The notes: generated by a model not told the origin, from the letters alone. 64,000 nt of DNA from Bradyrhizobium sp. 200 (GCF_023100945.1 NZ_CP064689.1:9034001-9098000); one strand, 5' to 3'. Counted from the first letter of the stretch, positions 8,470-17,156 are shown. Translations and numbers: made by a program.

Positions 8470-9386
8470 CCAAATCATTGAATGCGCCGCTGCCGTTTGA
8501 CCAACTTGCCAAGGCCATCGAAGCCCGCCGTTCCGTCTATGGATACATCAGCGGACTGCGGCTCGACCGCGCCGCCCCTGGAGAAGCCTGGTCAAGCCTG
8601 CCCTACCGTCCCGTCTTCGTCGGTGACACCGAGACGGGCGTACTTCACGGCGGTGTCATCACCGCGATGCTCGACGAGAGCTGCGGCATGGCCGTCCAGC
8701 TCGCCCTCGATGGGACGCGATCGATTGCTACGCTGGACCTGCGCATCGACTATCAGAAACCCGCGACACCGGGCCTCGACATCAAGGCACATTCTTTCTG
8801 CTATCGCGTCACCCGCTCGATCGCCTTCGTACGCTCGGCCGCCTACCAGGAATCCGAAGATGACCCGGTCGCTACCGCGACGGCCTGCTTCATGATTGGC
8901 GCGAACCGGACCAACATGCTGACCGACAGGCCGATGCACAGTGGCGCGCCTTCGGCGCTCGAAGTACCGGAGGATCCGACAAGCCCGTTTGCCAACAGTC
9001 CCTTCGCGCGCTGTCTTGGCATCCGCATGGGCGAGGACGACACGCTTGTCATGCCTTTCTCGCCAAAGATCATCGGCAACCCGGTGCTGCCCGCCATCCA
9101 CGGCGGCATGACCGGCGCCTTTCTGGAAACGACCGCAATTGTGGGCGTGGCGCGTGAGCTCGGCGTACTGGCGCCGCCCAAGCCGATCGGTCTGACCATC
9201 AATTACCTGCGTTCCGGTCGCGCGCTGGATAGCTATGCCAAGGTTTCGATCGTCAAGCAGGGCCTGCGCATCGTCGCCTTCGAAGCGCAGGCATGGCAAG
9301 ACGACCCGACCAAGCCTATCGCTTCGGCGTTCGGACATTTCATGCTGAGGAGACGCCAGACGCAAGTTGACGCGACATCGAAATAA
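8466..9386 (+). CDS. Double-hotdog acyl-CoA thioesterase-like protein
   Basis: A 306-residue protein with two consecutive hotdog folds. The first (about residues 30-145) contains GVLHGGVITAMLDESCGMA and LDLRIDYQKPA. The second (about 175-300) contains AIHGGMTGAFLETTAIVG and GLTINYLRSGR. Both match PaaI-type thioesterase motifs, the HGG turn followed by an acidic residue on the long helix, so both halves may be competent. It overlaps the KDPGal aldolase by four bases and is probably co-translated, although a metabolic link to sugar-acid breakdown is not obvious. Its last 47 bases overlap the end of the convergent hydrolase gene. Confidence 0.85.
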   Translation: MTKSLNAPLPFDQLAKAIEARRSVYGYISGLRLDRAAPGEAWSSLPYRPVFVGDTETGVLHGGVITAMLDESCGMAVQLALDGTRSIATLDLRIDYQKPATPGLDIKAHSFCYRVTRSIAFVRSAAYQESEDDPVATATACFMIGANRTNMLTDRPMHSGAPSALEVPEDPTSPFANSPFARCLGIRMGEDDTLVMPFSPKIIGNPVLPAIHGGMTGAFLETTAIVGVARELGVLAPPKPIGLTINYLRSGRALDSYAKVSIVKQGLRIVAFEAQAWQDDPTKPIASAFGHFMLRRRQTQVDATSK

Positions 9387-10059
9387 TCGCATCCGCAGTC
9401 TCGGCCGGCTGCAGCGTAGGATGCAAATGCGTGCCTTGCAGTCTTGTAACCGGCCAGCCACGCCGCTGCGCTTCTGCAAATGCGTGGTCATAGATCGATG
9501 AAGTCTGGATGTAGCCGGCACGGACATGATCCCAGCCAGCAAGCTCGATTGCGTCTTCGAACCAACCGACGTGCATTCCTGGAAGCTCGGCTTCGAACCG
9601 GGCGAATGCCACGGGATCGCTTGCCAGGATATCCAGGCCAACGAGCGACATCCGCCGCGCATCGCCCGCAAACCATCTCGACCAGATTGGAAGCGTTCCG
9701 TCGACTCCAGCAAGGCCCTTTATGTGCTCGTGCAAAGCTGGTCGGACCGGCAAAGCCGCGCCTTGCGATGGGGGCACTTCTCCATCCACGATGATGATGC
9801 CCTTCACGGGCAGCTTGGTCGCCAGTTCGGCTGCCAACACACTCGCCGAACTATGACCCACCACAAATGGCTCGTCGGCGGAGGTCATATGTTCGAGGAG
9901 ATGCGAGGTCCATGCGCTCCAGGAAGGCGGGGCATGATGGTAAGCCAAGACGTCCGGCACCTGGACACGATGTCCCGCAGCCCGCATATGCCTGGCCGTT
10001 GGCTCCCAGCTCGACGCCCGGACCAGGGACCCTGCCACAAGAATGAAATCTGACAACAT
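9340..10059 (-). CDS. Alpha/beta hydrolase
   Basis: A 239-residue alpha/beta-hydrolase-fold protein without a signal peptide. It opens FILVAGSLVRASSWEP, an oxyanion-type start strand, and the nucleophile elbow reads VVGHSSAS (Gly-His-Ser-Ser), with Ser as the likely nucleophile. A late histidine in QGTHLHPTLQ is a plausible catalytic His. No substrate can be inferred. The gene converges on the thioesterase gene and shares 47 bases of coding sequence with it. Confidence 0.82.
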   Translation of the reverse strand: MLSDFILVAGSLVRASSWEPTARHMRAAGHRVQVPDVLAYHHAPPSWSAWTSHLLEHMTSADEPFVVGHSSASVLAAELATKLPVKGIIIVDGEVPPSQGAALPVRPALHEHIKGLAGVDGTLPIWSRWFAGDARRMSLVGLDILASDPVAFARFEAELPGMHVGWFEDAIELAGWDHVRAGYIQTSSIYDHAFAEAQRRGWPVTRLQGTHLHPTLQPAETADAIISMSRQLASGVSSA

Positions 10060-10250
10060 GCGCCTCCAGCGCGCTTGCGAACAACGAATGGCGCGCGTTC
10101 GGGCGCAAAAGCGGCTCCCGGCTGCTTTCGTGGTTCTGGTCTGGCGCCTTGGTTGGAGCCTTCCGTCTTCACTGTGATCTTGTTCATACAGAGATGGGTT
10201 GCACTAGCCTAGAACAGCAACGAGTACAAACACCGGTCAGGAGATCCCTC

Positions 10251-12131
10251 ATGGCCCGCGTGATCGATGTCCTGCGGCAAGTCGCACCGAAAGCAAGCCC
10301 GGGCTATCTGGCTGCGTTCGACAGCGGGGACGCGCTGCTTCAACAGCACCAGATCACTACCCCCGATCGGCTCGCGCATTTCCTGGCGCAAGTCCTGCAC
10401 GAATCTGGCGGTTTAACGCTTGAACACGAGAGCATGAACTACGGGGCCGAACGGCTCCTCCAGATCTTTGGCGCTGGCCGGCACTCGGCGGCGATCACAC
10501 CACCCGAGGCGCAGCGTCTCGCCCGTGACGAACGGGGCATCGCCGAGCGCGTTTATGGCCTCGGTAATCCGCGGAAGGCGCAGGAACTTAGCAACAAGAA
10601 CCCGGGCGACGGATTCAAATATCGCGGCCGCGGGCTTATGCAGACCACCGGCCGTTGCAACTACCGCCGCATGGGCCAGGCTTGTGGCGTCGATTTCGAG
10701 GAAAACCCGGATCTGGTGTTCTCGCCCCAGCACGCGCTGAAACCGGCGCTGGTTGAATGGTCCGAAGCTGGGCTGAATGTCTACGCCGACAATAACGACA
10801 TCCTGGCCATCTCGCGCGCCATCAACTGCGGCAGCCCAAAGTCCAAGGCGATCCCCAACGGGATGCAGGACCGCGCTACTTGGTTTGCGAAGGTCCGGTC
10901 GCTGGTCGATCACATCGATTTCGGGACGGCCACGACGGCCGAAATCAAGCCGACAATGACACAGGCGACAGGCGTGCCTCGATCTGAGCCTGGTTCCGAA
11001 AGTGCAATTGCCGGCTTGCTGGGAGAGCAGATCCTTCGGGTGGGCGACGAAGGTCCCCTCGTGCGCGCGGTGCAACTCGCGCTCGCGAGGCTCGGTTATC
11101 CCCTGCGCGGAAGCGCCAGCTTTGCCGACAGGACGCTGAGCGCGGTGAATGATTTCCAGAAGGCTCATGGCCTTGAGGTGGATGGTGAGGTTGGGCAGGA
11201 GACCGCCACGGCGATCGACCGTGCGCTCGAGGCCCTTAAGCAACCTGCTGCGCTTTCGCCGCAGGTCGATCCAGGCCGCCGTCCGTCGTCGGCGAACATC
11301 CCGGTGGTGGTAGCGCGGCCGGCGCAACCCGCCGCCATCGGCCGGTTGGCGGAACTGGTTGGCAACACCGTTCTCGGCCTGGGCGATCAGGGATCAGCAG
11401 TCAAAGCACTTCAGCTCGCGCTGGCGAAGCTCGGCTATGGGCTGAGGGGCACCGGCTATTTCGGTGGCGCCACCGAAGCCGCTGTCATGGATTTCCAGGA
11501 ACGGTACAGCCTTGAGGTGGACGGCGAGGTCGGTGCCGAAACAGCTCAAGCGCTTGACCAGGTGGTGGCGGGGCCGCCGCGGTCCGCGCAGCCCTCGCAG
11601 GGCCAGCAGCCGGCACCCGGGACAGACGCACGGCCTCTGTGGGTGATCGAAGGTCTGAAATGGCTGAACCTACGGGAGGGACAAGGCGCGGCCGAGAACG
11701 CCGATATCCTTGACTGGGCAAGGGGCGAAGGCGGCGCGATTGCGAGGGATTACAAGCATGATTCAATTCCCTGGTGCGCGCTGTTCGCTAATATGGTGCT
11801 GACCAAGGTTGGCATCAAAGGCACCGAGACTCTCTGGGCCCTCGATTGGGACAAATGGGGCCAGAAGCTCCCCGGTCCGGCTGTCGGCGCTTTTGCGCCG
11901 ATGAAGCGCGAAGGCGGCGGACACATCGCAATCGTAGTGGGGCGCGACACGCACGGCAACCTCATGTGCCTGGGCGGCAACCAGAGTGACACCGTAAGTA
12001 TCATTCCATTTCCGATCGATCGGCCGCGGAGCTTCCGCTGGCCCGTTGGCGTGTCGGCACCGTTCAAAGCCGGCCTTGAATTTCTGCCAGTGATGAGATC
12101 GGACGGACGGGTTTCGACCAAGGAGTCATGA
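10251..12131 (+). CDS. Endolysin-like protein: GH19-type muramidase/chitinase, two peptidoglycan-binding domains, CHAP-like amidase
   Basis: The ATG at 10251 follows AGGAGATC, so the product is 626 residues. An N-terminal GH19-like lytic domain (about 1-225) has the catalytic-glutamate region FLAQVLHESGG (Glu51) and the GFKYRGRGLMQTTGRCNYR substrate loop. Two peptidoglycan_binding_1 domains follow (about 260-330 and 370-440; LARLGYPLRGS and LAKLGYGLRGT). The C-terminal domain (about 460-600) is of the TIGR02594/CHAP type, with a Cys in SIPWCALFAN and a His in GGGHIAIVVG. The architecture is that of a phage lysin with two catalytic ends, but there is no signal peptide and there are no phage structural genes nearby. 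A small peptidoglycan-binding protein follows. Confidence 0.88.
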   Translation: MARVIDVLRQVAPKASPGYLAAFDSGDALLQQHQITTPDRLAHFLAQVLHESGGLTLEHESMNYGAERLLQIFGAGRHSAAITPPEAQRLARDERGIAERVYGLGNPRKAQELSNKNPGDGFKYRGRGLMQTTGRCNYRRMGQACGVDFEENPDLVFSPQHALKPALVEWSEAGLNVYADNNDILAISRAINCGSPKSKAIPNGMQDRATWFAKVRSLVDHIDFGTATTAEIKPTMTQATGVPRSEPGSESAIAGLLGEQILRVGDEGPLVRAVQLALARLGYPLRGSASFADRTLSAVNDFQKAHGLEVDGEVGQETATAIDRALEALKQPAALSPQVDPGRRPSSANIPVVVARPAQPAAIGRLAELVGNTVLGLGDQGSAVKALQLALAKLGYGLRGTGYFGGATEAAVMDFQERYSLEVDGEVGAETAQALDQVVAGPPRSAQPSQGQQPAPGTDARPLWVIEGLKWLNLREGQGAAENADILDWARGEGGAIARDYKHDSIPWCALFANMVLTKVGIKGTETLWALDWDKWGQKLPGPAVGAFAPMKREGGGHIAIVVGRDTHGNLMCLGGNQSDTVSIIPFPIDRPRSFRWPVGVSAPFKAGLEFLPVMRSDGRVSTKES

Positions 12132-12220
12132 GCACGACGTGATTGCACCGCCTGTAATAATGCAACGATGAGGCCGCCTTCTGCAGTGCAAATTTCGATT
12201 ACTGACCAATGGAGGATTCC

Positions 12221-12673
12221 ATGGAAATGGCCCTGCTTATCAAACTATTACCAGTCGTCTTCCGAGCCATTAACGTCGCGCCACAAATTCAGGAAGCGAT
12301 GCGAATTGGAACGCCGATCGTCAAGGCCGTGGAGGAAAATGCGGGTGATCTCTTGCCCTTGTTGAAGGAAATCGGCAAAGAAAAATTTCCAGGCATTGAT
12401 GAGAGATTTGCGCCGGCCGCAGCCGCCTCGACGATGTTTGATCCGATCAGGATAAAGTGGCTTCAGACGGCGCTGAATGTCCTCGGCGCCAGTCCGCCGC
12501 TCGATGTCGATGGCGAGTACGGTCCAATGACGAAAGATGCCGTGTTGCAGTTCCAAAAGGCTCACAACGTCGTGGCTGACGGCTGGGCTGGCGATACCAC
12601 TCACGCCACGCTGCAGCTAGCGCTTTCAAAGAAGCCAAAATTAGCAGCAGAAAACGCTGTGTTCGCCGGGTAA
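12221..12673 (+). CDS. Small peptidoglycan-binding-domain protein
   Basis: A 150-residue protein starting at the ATG five bases after GGAGG. The first 45 residues are hydrophobic to amphipathic (ALLIKLLPVVFRAI) and could associate with a membrane. The C-terminal half is one peptidoglycan_binding_1 domain (WLQTALNVLGASPPLDVDGE through AVLQFQKAHNVVADG). It lies 89 bases after the endolysin-like gene on the same strand, so the two may act together on the cell wall. It might be a phage-derived accessory protein. The function is unknown. Confidence 0.78.
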   Translation: MEMALLIKLLPVVFRAINVAPQIQEAMRIGTPIVKAVEENAGDLLPLLKEIGKEKFPGIDERFAPAAAASTMFDPIRIKWLQTALNVLGASPPLDVDGEYGPMTKDAVLQFQKAHNVVADGWAGDTTHATLQLALSKKPKLAAENAVFAG

Positions 12674-12999
12674 AAAGTACGGGCGACGCGGCTACCGGAC
12701 AGGCAGTCCGCGCCGAGCCGCCGCGGCTCCCATCAAAAATATCGAAAACAACCCCATGCAAAGTAGCCGGCGGCCGCCGCAACGGGCGGTTTGGACCGAA
12801 AACTTGACACGTCGGGCAAATCAGCGGCACAACTTCATCATCCCCGGAATTTGCTAAACGACGGCGTGCGCGCAATATTGATTGCGATCGTGTTCCGCGT
12901 GGCTGGACCGTTGAGGACACGCCGCCGTCGCTTGCGCGAGGGTGCGGAAACCGCGAAAATCCAGGCTGTTTCAGAACTTGTCAGGGGAATTCGGCACAG
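12674..12999. other. Intergenic stretch without a supported gene
   Basis: About 326 bases between the peptidoglycan-binding gene and the nitroreductase remnant. Short open frames on both strands give low-complexity Arg-rich translations, and I see no start-site or motif support. A TTGACA hexamer at 12804 has no convincing -10 at the right distance. Confidence 0.5.
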
Positions 13000-13678
13000 A
13001 TGCAGTTTGATGACGTCATCCTCGGTCGCCGGAGTATCCGCGGTTACAAACCTGATCCAGTCCCCAAGGCGCTGATTGCGGAAATCATTGGTTTGGCGAT
13101 GCGCGCCCCGTCGTCGATGAACACCCAGCCCTGGAATTTCTACGTCATATCAGGCGAACCGCTGGACCGGATCCGCGCCGGCAACACCGAACGGATGGTG
13201 GCAGGCATCCCGCAGTCGCGCGAGTTCCGCACGGGTCAGGCCTTTGCAGGGCAAACACCGCGACCGGCAGGTCGGCGTCGCCAAGCAATTATTCTCCGCG
13301 ATGGGAATCGAGCGCGACAACAAGGACAAGCGCCAGGACTGGGTGCTGCGCGGCTTCCGCCAATTCGACGCGCCGGTCTGCGTGATCATCACCTATGATC
13401 GCGCCCTTGACGGCAGTGACGATACGCCGTTCGATTGCGGCGCCGTGGCGACCGCCCTGGTCAATGCCGCCTGGTCCCGCGGGCTGGGCGCCGTGATCAA
13501 CAGCCAGGGCATCATGCAATCCCCCGTGGTGCGCGAGCACGCAGGAATCGCCGACGATCAGGTCATCATGAAAAGCATCGCGCTGGGCTGGCCGGATGAA
13601 ACTTTTCCGGCGAATGCGGTCGTGTCGGAGCGAAAGTCGGTTGAGGAAGCTACGGTGTTCGTCGGGTTTGAGAAGTAG
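13000..13678 (+). pseudogene. Nitroreductase-family gene with a frameshift
   Basis: The first frame (13000 to about 13240) codes an FMN-dependent nitroreductase start: DDVILGRRSIRGYKPDPV, then MRAPSSMNTQPWNFYVISG. The rest of the protein (RQVGVAKQLFSAMGI, FDAPVCVIITYDRALDGSD, GAVATALVNAAWSRGLGAVI, ALGWPDE) continues in the next frame from about 13244 to the stop at 13678. The switch lies between about 13232 and 13255, where family members read roughly FRT-x-EYQGIHRDRQ and this copy breaks. A net +1 change explains it. Otherwise the two parts are full length and well conserved, so the mutation is recent or the base call is wrong. These flavoenzymes reduce nitro or quinone compounds with NAD(P)H. 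Confidence 0.88.
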
Positions 13679-13711
13679 CGGCGCGCGGGCGGAAGGGCTG
13701 GAGGTACAGCA

Positions 13712-14827
13712 GTGATCCGCGCCATGGTCCGACGTGCACTCGTGGTGCTGGCGGCGGCTTTTGCCGCTGCCTTGACGCCGGTCACTTGCCTTGGCGAAAG
13801 CAGCAAGCCGTTGCCGGCCAAGGCGACACAGGAATTACCGGCCGAGCTGCTCGCGCTGCTCGAACAGAAGAAGATGCCAAAATATTCACCTATCGTTGTG
13901 CGTCTGTTCAAGGAAGAGGCGGAGCTCGAAGTCTGGAAGCAGGACACGGCCGGCCGTTTCCAGATCCTCAAGACCTATCCGATCTGCCGGTGGTCGGGCG
14001 ATCTCGGGCCGAAGTTGTACGAGGGCGACCGACAGGCTCCGGAAGGATTTTATACGATTACGCCTGAGTTGATGAACCCCAACTCCAACTTCTATCTCTC
14101 GATCAACCTCGGCTACCCCAACAGCTTCGACAAGGCGAACAAGCGCAACGGCAGCTTCCTCATGATCCACGGCGACTGCTGGTCGAGCGGTTGCTATGCC
14201 ATGACCGACGAACAGATCAGCGAAATCTATTCGCTGGCGCGCGACTCGCTCAGCGGCCGACCGTCGTTCCAGGTCCAGGCCTATCCGTTCCGCCTGACGC
14301 CGGCGAACCTGGCCCGGCATCGAAACAGTCCCAACCTGGCCTTCTGGAAAATGCTCAAGGTCGGCAACGATCATTTCGAGACGACGGGACGCGAACCCAA
14401 GGTGGATGTGTGCAACCGCCGCTATGTATTCGATGCGCAACCTCCGCCGAATTCGCCGCACCCGCTCGTGTTCAACGCGACCGAAAAATGTCCGCCCTTC
14501 GTCGTCAATCCGGAAATCGCGCGGCGGGCGCTGGAAAAACAGCGCGCCGACGAGCGCGCGTACGCGCAATTGCTTGAAGACAATTTGCCGACTGCCCCGA
14601 TCTACAGCGGACTTGACGGCGGAATGAACAAGGCTTTCCTCGCACGATTCCCGGGCCGGGTGACGCTTGCGAAAGTGATGCCGTATGCGTCTTACCTGCC
14701 GCAATTGCCGCCGATCCCCTGGATCGATGGTGATGGATCGGTGACGAGCAGATGGTTTGGTACCTCGTTCTCCAAAACGGTTTTGTGTGATGCGGCTCGT
14801 GCCAGCTTCCCGTCGAGACGGTGCTAA
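13712..14827 (+). CDS. YafK-like L,D-transpeptidase family protein
   Basis: A 371-residue exported protein that begins at GTG 13712, seven bases after GGAGG. It has an N-terminal hydrophobic signal (about residues 8-26). The YkuD catalytic fold spans about residues 58-200: IVVRLFKEEAELEVW, then GDRQAPEGFYTI and the active-site box MIHGDCWSSGCYAM with His153 and Cys161. The compact HGDxxxxGCYAMT form matches the YafK/DpaA branch, whose E. coli member cleaves the lipoprotein-peptidoglycan bond rather than making crosslinks. The C-terminal 150 residues are less conserved. Which of these reactions it performs cannot be told from sequence. Confidence 0.88.
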   Translation: MIRAMVRRALVVLAAAFAAALTPVTCLGESSKPLPAKATQELPAELLALLEQKKMPKYSPIVVRLFKEEAELEVWKQDTAGRFQILKTYPICRWSGDLGPKLYEGDRQAPEGFYTITPELMNPNSNFYLSINLGYPNSFDKANKRNGSFLMIHGDCWSSGCYAMTDEQISEIYSLARDSLSGRPSFQVQAYPFRLTPANLARHRNSPNLAFWKMLKVGNDHFETTGREPKVDVCNRRYVFDAQPPPNSPHPLVFNATEKCPPFVVNPEIARRALEKQRADERAYAQLLEDNLPTAPIYSGLDGGMNKAFLARFPGRVTLAKVMPYASYLPQLPPIPWIDGDGSVTSRWFGTSFSKTVLCDAARASFPSRRC

Positions 14828-14913
14828 ATACTTGTCCGACGTCAGCGATGGGGCGTCAGCAGACCACGCCTGGCATCGACATTCCCTCTGCTCACTGTCA
14901 GACAGCAACGCAA

Positions 14914-14990
14914 GGCGTCGCCAAGCAATTATTCGTCGCGATGGGGGCGAGCACGGCAGCAAGAACAAGCGCTAGGACTGGGTGCTGCGC
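14914..14990 (+). pseudogene. Decayed partial copy of the nitroreductase gene
   Basis: The 77 bases align with 13274-13351 of the nitroreductase gene. The run GGCGTCGCCAAGCAATTATT is identical, and AGGACTGGGTGCTGCGC is identical further on. A one-base deletion near 14946 and a CAG-to-TAG stop near 14973 destroy the frame. No other part of the gene is recognisable nearby. It is a relic of a duplicated or formerly second nitroreductase. Confidence 0.8.
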
Positions 14991-15274
14991 ACCTATTATC
15001 GGACGCTGCATCGTGACAGCTTCAATGCATTGACACGATCATGTTCCGCTTAGGTACACCGTTGATGGCAAGCCGCCGACGTGATTCGGAAGCGATGACC
15101 AAGTGAAGGGAAAACTTTCGACGTGAAGCATGCTTTTTTGTTTGAGGGGACCGGCAAGCATGCTTCTTCCATCCTGGCTCCGGAGGGGGAAAAATTTCGT
15201 CCATATGGTCACCCTGCGGATCAACTACCGCTTCGGGGGGCGCGACCCGACTGAAACCAGCGCAGGGAAACTAG
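14991..15274. other. Degenerate intergenic stretch, possible outer-membrane-protein tail
   Basis: No intact gene. On the + strand around 15199-15240 the translation reads VHMVTLRINYRFGG, which resembles the last beta strand of an outer-membrane beta-barrel protein, but nothing upstream supports a whole gene. The stretch looks like scar tissue between the L,D-transpeptidase and the 68-residue gene. Confidence 0.35.
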
Positions 15275-15481
15275 TCAGTCGATTGGCACGAGCCGTTCGT
15301 CCCACTGCGCCGCAAGGTTCTTGATCTGCTCGAAATTCAGGATCGCCGGTTCACCCTCGCGGACGATTGTTGTCCGCTTGCGTTCCTTGGGCAGCAACGT
15401 CATCGCGCGCAATACGGCCGCGCGCAGTTTCATCGAGCCGTGATCTGTCAGGGTGACGAACTCTTCGGGGTCAAGGGCCAT
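15275..15481 (-). CDS. Small conserved-looking hypothetical protein (68 aa)
   Basis: A 68-residue soluble acidic/basic mixed protein: it starts MALDPEEFVTLTDHGSMKLR and continues with TLLPKERKRTTIVREGEP. No domain is recognised and there is no signal peptide. I accept it because the composition is protein-like, codon use fits the genome, and the region shows no better frame. The ribosome binding site is weak. Confidence 0.6.
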   Translation of the reverse strand: MALDPEEFVTLTDHGSMKLRAAVLRAMTLLPKERKRTTIVREGEPAILNFEQIKNLAAQWDERLVPID

Positions 15482-15758
15482 GGGTCCACGCCTACACTAC
15501 CGGCTGGCCCGCAAGCCAGCACACGCGCCCCGAATGCCCAACTCTCCAGATAATCCAACTTGGTTAATAGTCAGTTATCGTTCGGCTCTGTCATTTTGAA
15601 TTGGCGCGCGCGGTACACCTTGAAACCTCGACCCATGCGCCGCCCGATTTCAATGGTTGGCCTAAAGGAGCGGGCTGCCGTCAAGCTCACAGCAGGGGTG
15701 TTCGCTCGTGCCGCACCTGCCACGGTAGCACCCAGTAAGCCATGGCAGTCGCAATGGA

Positions 15759-16241
15759 TCAGGCTACCGCCGCCAACCTGCCATCAGCATCCGGGTTTGC
15801 GCAAAGCAGACGCTTGCGAATGGCCTCTTCAACGAGCGCGAGCGCCTCCTTGGCTTGTCGTGCTTCGGCTTCAGCAACTTCGGCACGAAACTCTGCGGCC
15901 GTCAACTTATCCTTCTGAGCTTCAATACAGGACCGAGCTTGTTCCAGCGCTCGGCACGCATGTTGCAACTTACGTTCGGCGGTGACGATGAGTTCACGTT
16001 GTGCCCGTTCGGCGGCCTCCGCTCGCATTTCGGCAAGCCGCAATCCTTCTAAGGCGTTCGTGCAAAGTGACTGGGCACGGGCTTCCGTCTCGCGGGCATG
16101 CTTCTCCATACCGCGGAAAACATCGGCCGCTTGATTTACCAGATCGAGGGCTGTTGCTCCCTTGTCTGGTGCCAGCGGGGAGGGAAAGCTCAGGGCGTCC
16201 TCATCCCCTACAACTGACGCTCTGGAATTACGCTGCGCCAT
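15759..16241 (-). CDS. Coiled-coil hypothetical protein
   Basis: A 160-residue protein starting at ATG 16241 (a GTG at 16265 is also in frame). From about residue 40 to 150 it is almost entirely Ala/Glu/Arg/Gln-rich helix (ARETEARAQ, RLAEMRAEAAERAQREL, EFRAEVAEAEARQAKEALA), the pattern of a long coiled coil. It has no signal peptide or membrane segment. The function is unknown. An oligomerising or scaffold role would fit. Confidence 0.65.
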   Translation of the reverse strand: MAQRNSRASVVGDEDALSFPSPLAPDKGATALDLVNQAADVFRGMEKHARETEARAQSLCTNALEGLRLAEMRAEAAERAQRELIVTAERKLQHACRALEQARSCIEAQKDKLTAAEFRAEVAEAEARQAKEALALVEEAIRKRLLCANPDADGRLAAVA

Positions 16242-16503
16242 GTAGTTCAAGCTCGTCGCGAACACACACGAGCAGCATCATGAGTAGCTATGGTTAACGG
16301 ATGGTTAAACAGTTGTATGCTGGAGGCGTCGCGACGGCGCCCGGCGGGGCAGTGGCACGCGAAGTCTATCAGCAACGTCGTTGAACGCGCTTTGCGGACA
16401 GCCCCTCTGGAGGGGAAAAAAACTTCGACGTGAAGCTGCTTCTTGCGCTGCTCATTCGAGAAGGAATGGCGCCAACTCGCGAAGCCCAATCTGGAGGAAT
16501 AGG

Positions 16504-16821
16504 GCCGAGGCCTTCGAGATGAAGTGCCCTGCCGAGCTCTATGCCACCTCAGCGCGTTGCTATGCCGGCCTGCCGGAGCTGACCTATCCGTTCCACGATC
16601 GGGAGGTGCTTGTTACCGCCTGCGGACGCCTCTGCCTGCATCGCAAGCGCATCAATGTCTCAACCGTGCTAGCTGGTCAGAAGCTCGGCATCAAGGAGGT
16701 CGACGACGGCATTTGGCTCACAAGCTTCATGCATTATGATCTGGGATACTTCGACCTGGAGCAGAAAACCCTGCAACCCCTCGACAACCCGTTCGGCGAG
16801 AGGTTGTCACCCATGTCTTAG
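16504..16821 (+). pseudogene. C-terminal remnant of an integrase-core (IS481-like) transposase
   Basis: Translation from about 16504 to the stop at 16821 reads EAFEMKCPAELYATSARCY, then LPELTYPFHDREVLVTACGR, VLAGQKLGIKEVDDGIWL and FDLEQKTLQPLDNPFG. I recognise this as the tail that follows the DDE core in IS481-type transposases. The catalytic core and the upstream inverted repeat are missing, so only about the last 105 residues survive. It lies 43 bases from the 3' end of the tRNA-Ser gene. Confidence 0.75.
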
Positions 16822-16864
16822 GTACAATCTGTTACCGATGTGTCCGGGCCGGACAACAATGAGC

Positions 16865-16954
16865 TGGCGGAGAGAGTGGGATTCGAACCCACGGTACGGT
16901 TTCCCGCACACACGCTTTCCAAGCGTGCGCCTTAAGCCACTCGGCCATCTCTCC
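16865..16954 (-). tRNA. tRNA-Ser (GGA anticodon)
   Basis: Read on the minus strand it begins GGAGAGATGGCCGAGTGG, has the anticodon arm GCACGCTTGGAAAGCGTGC with anticodon GGA, a long variable arm, the T arm GTGGGTTCGAATCCCAC, and ends CTCTCTCC-G-CCA with CCA encoded. The acceptor ends GGAGAGA and TCTCTCC pair. The 90-base length and class II variable arm fit tRNA-Ser. Confidence 0.97.
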
Positions 16955-17156
16955 GGAGGCCCTCTCTTGAAGGGGCAGGAGTGATTTTGCAAGGGAGGCT
17001 GGGCACGGCTGCTGAAATTTCCCCAATTCATTGAATTTGTTTGATAATTTTGATCGCTCGTGGCCCGCGATATCGGCGCACCAGCGGGGTTTGAACCGAA
17101 ATCCGGCCACGATCGACGGTGATAAGTGGCGACCCTGTTGGTGGAGGACGGCAATC

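Noticed and set aside
12804..12832. TTGACA hexamer as a promoter for the nitroreductase gene
   Set aside because: At 17 bases distance there is only GCACAA, not a -10-like element.
15130..15324. 64-codon frame with a NYRF-type segment
   Set aside because: Only about 14 residues look like an outer-membrane-protein tail; no start site or upstream domain, so I mention it as a relic and not as a gene.
16861..16960. Full att site pair at tRNA-Ser
   Set aside because: I could not find a second copy of the tRNA 3' end in the window, so an integrated element there stays a suggestion.
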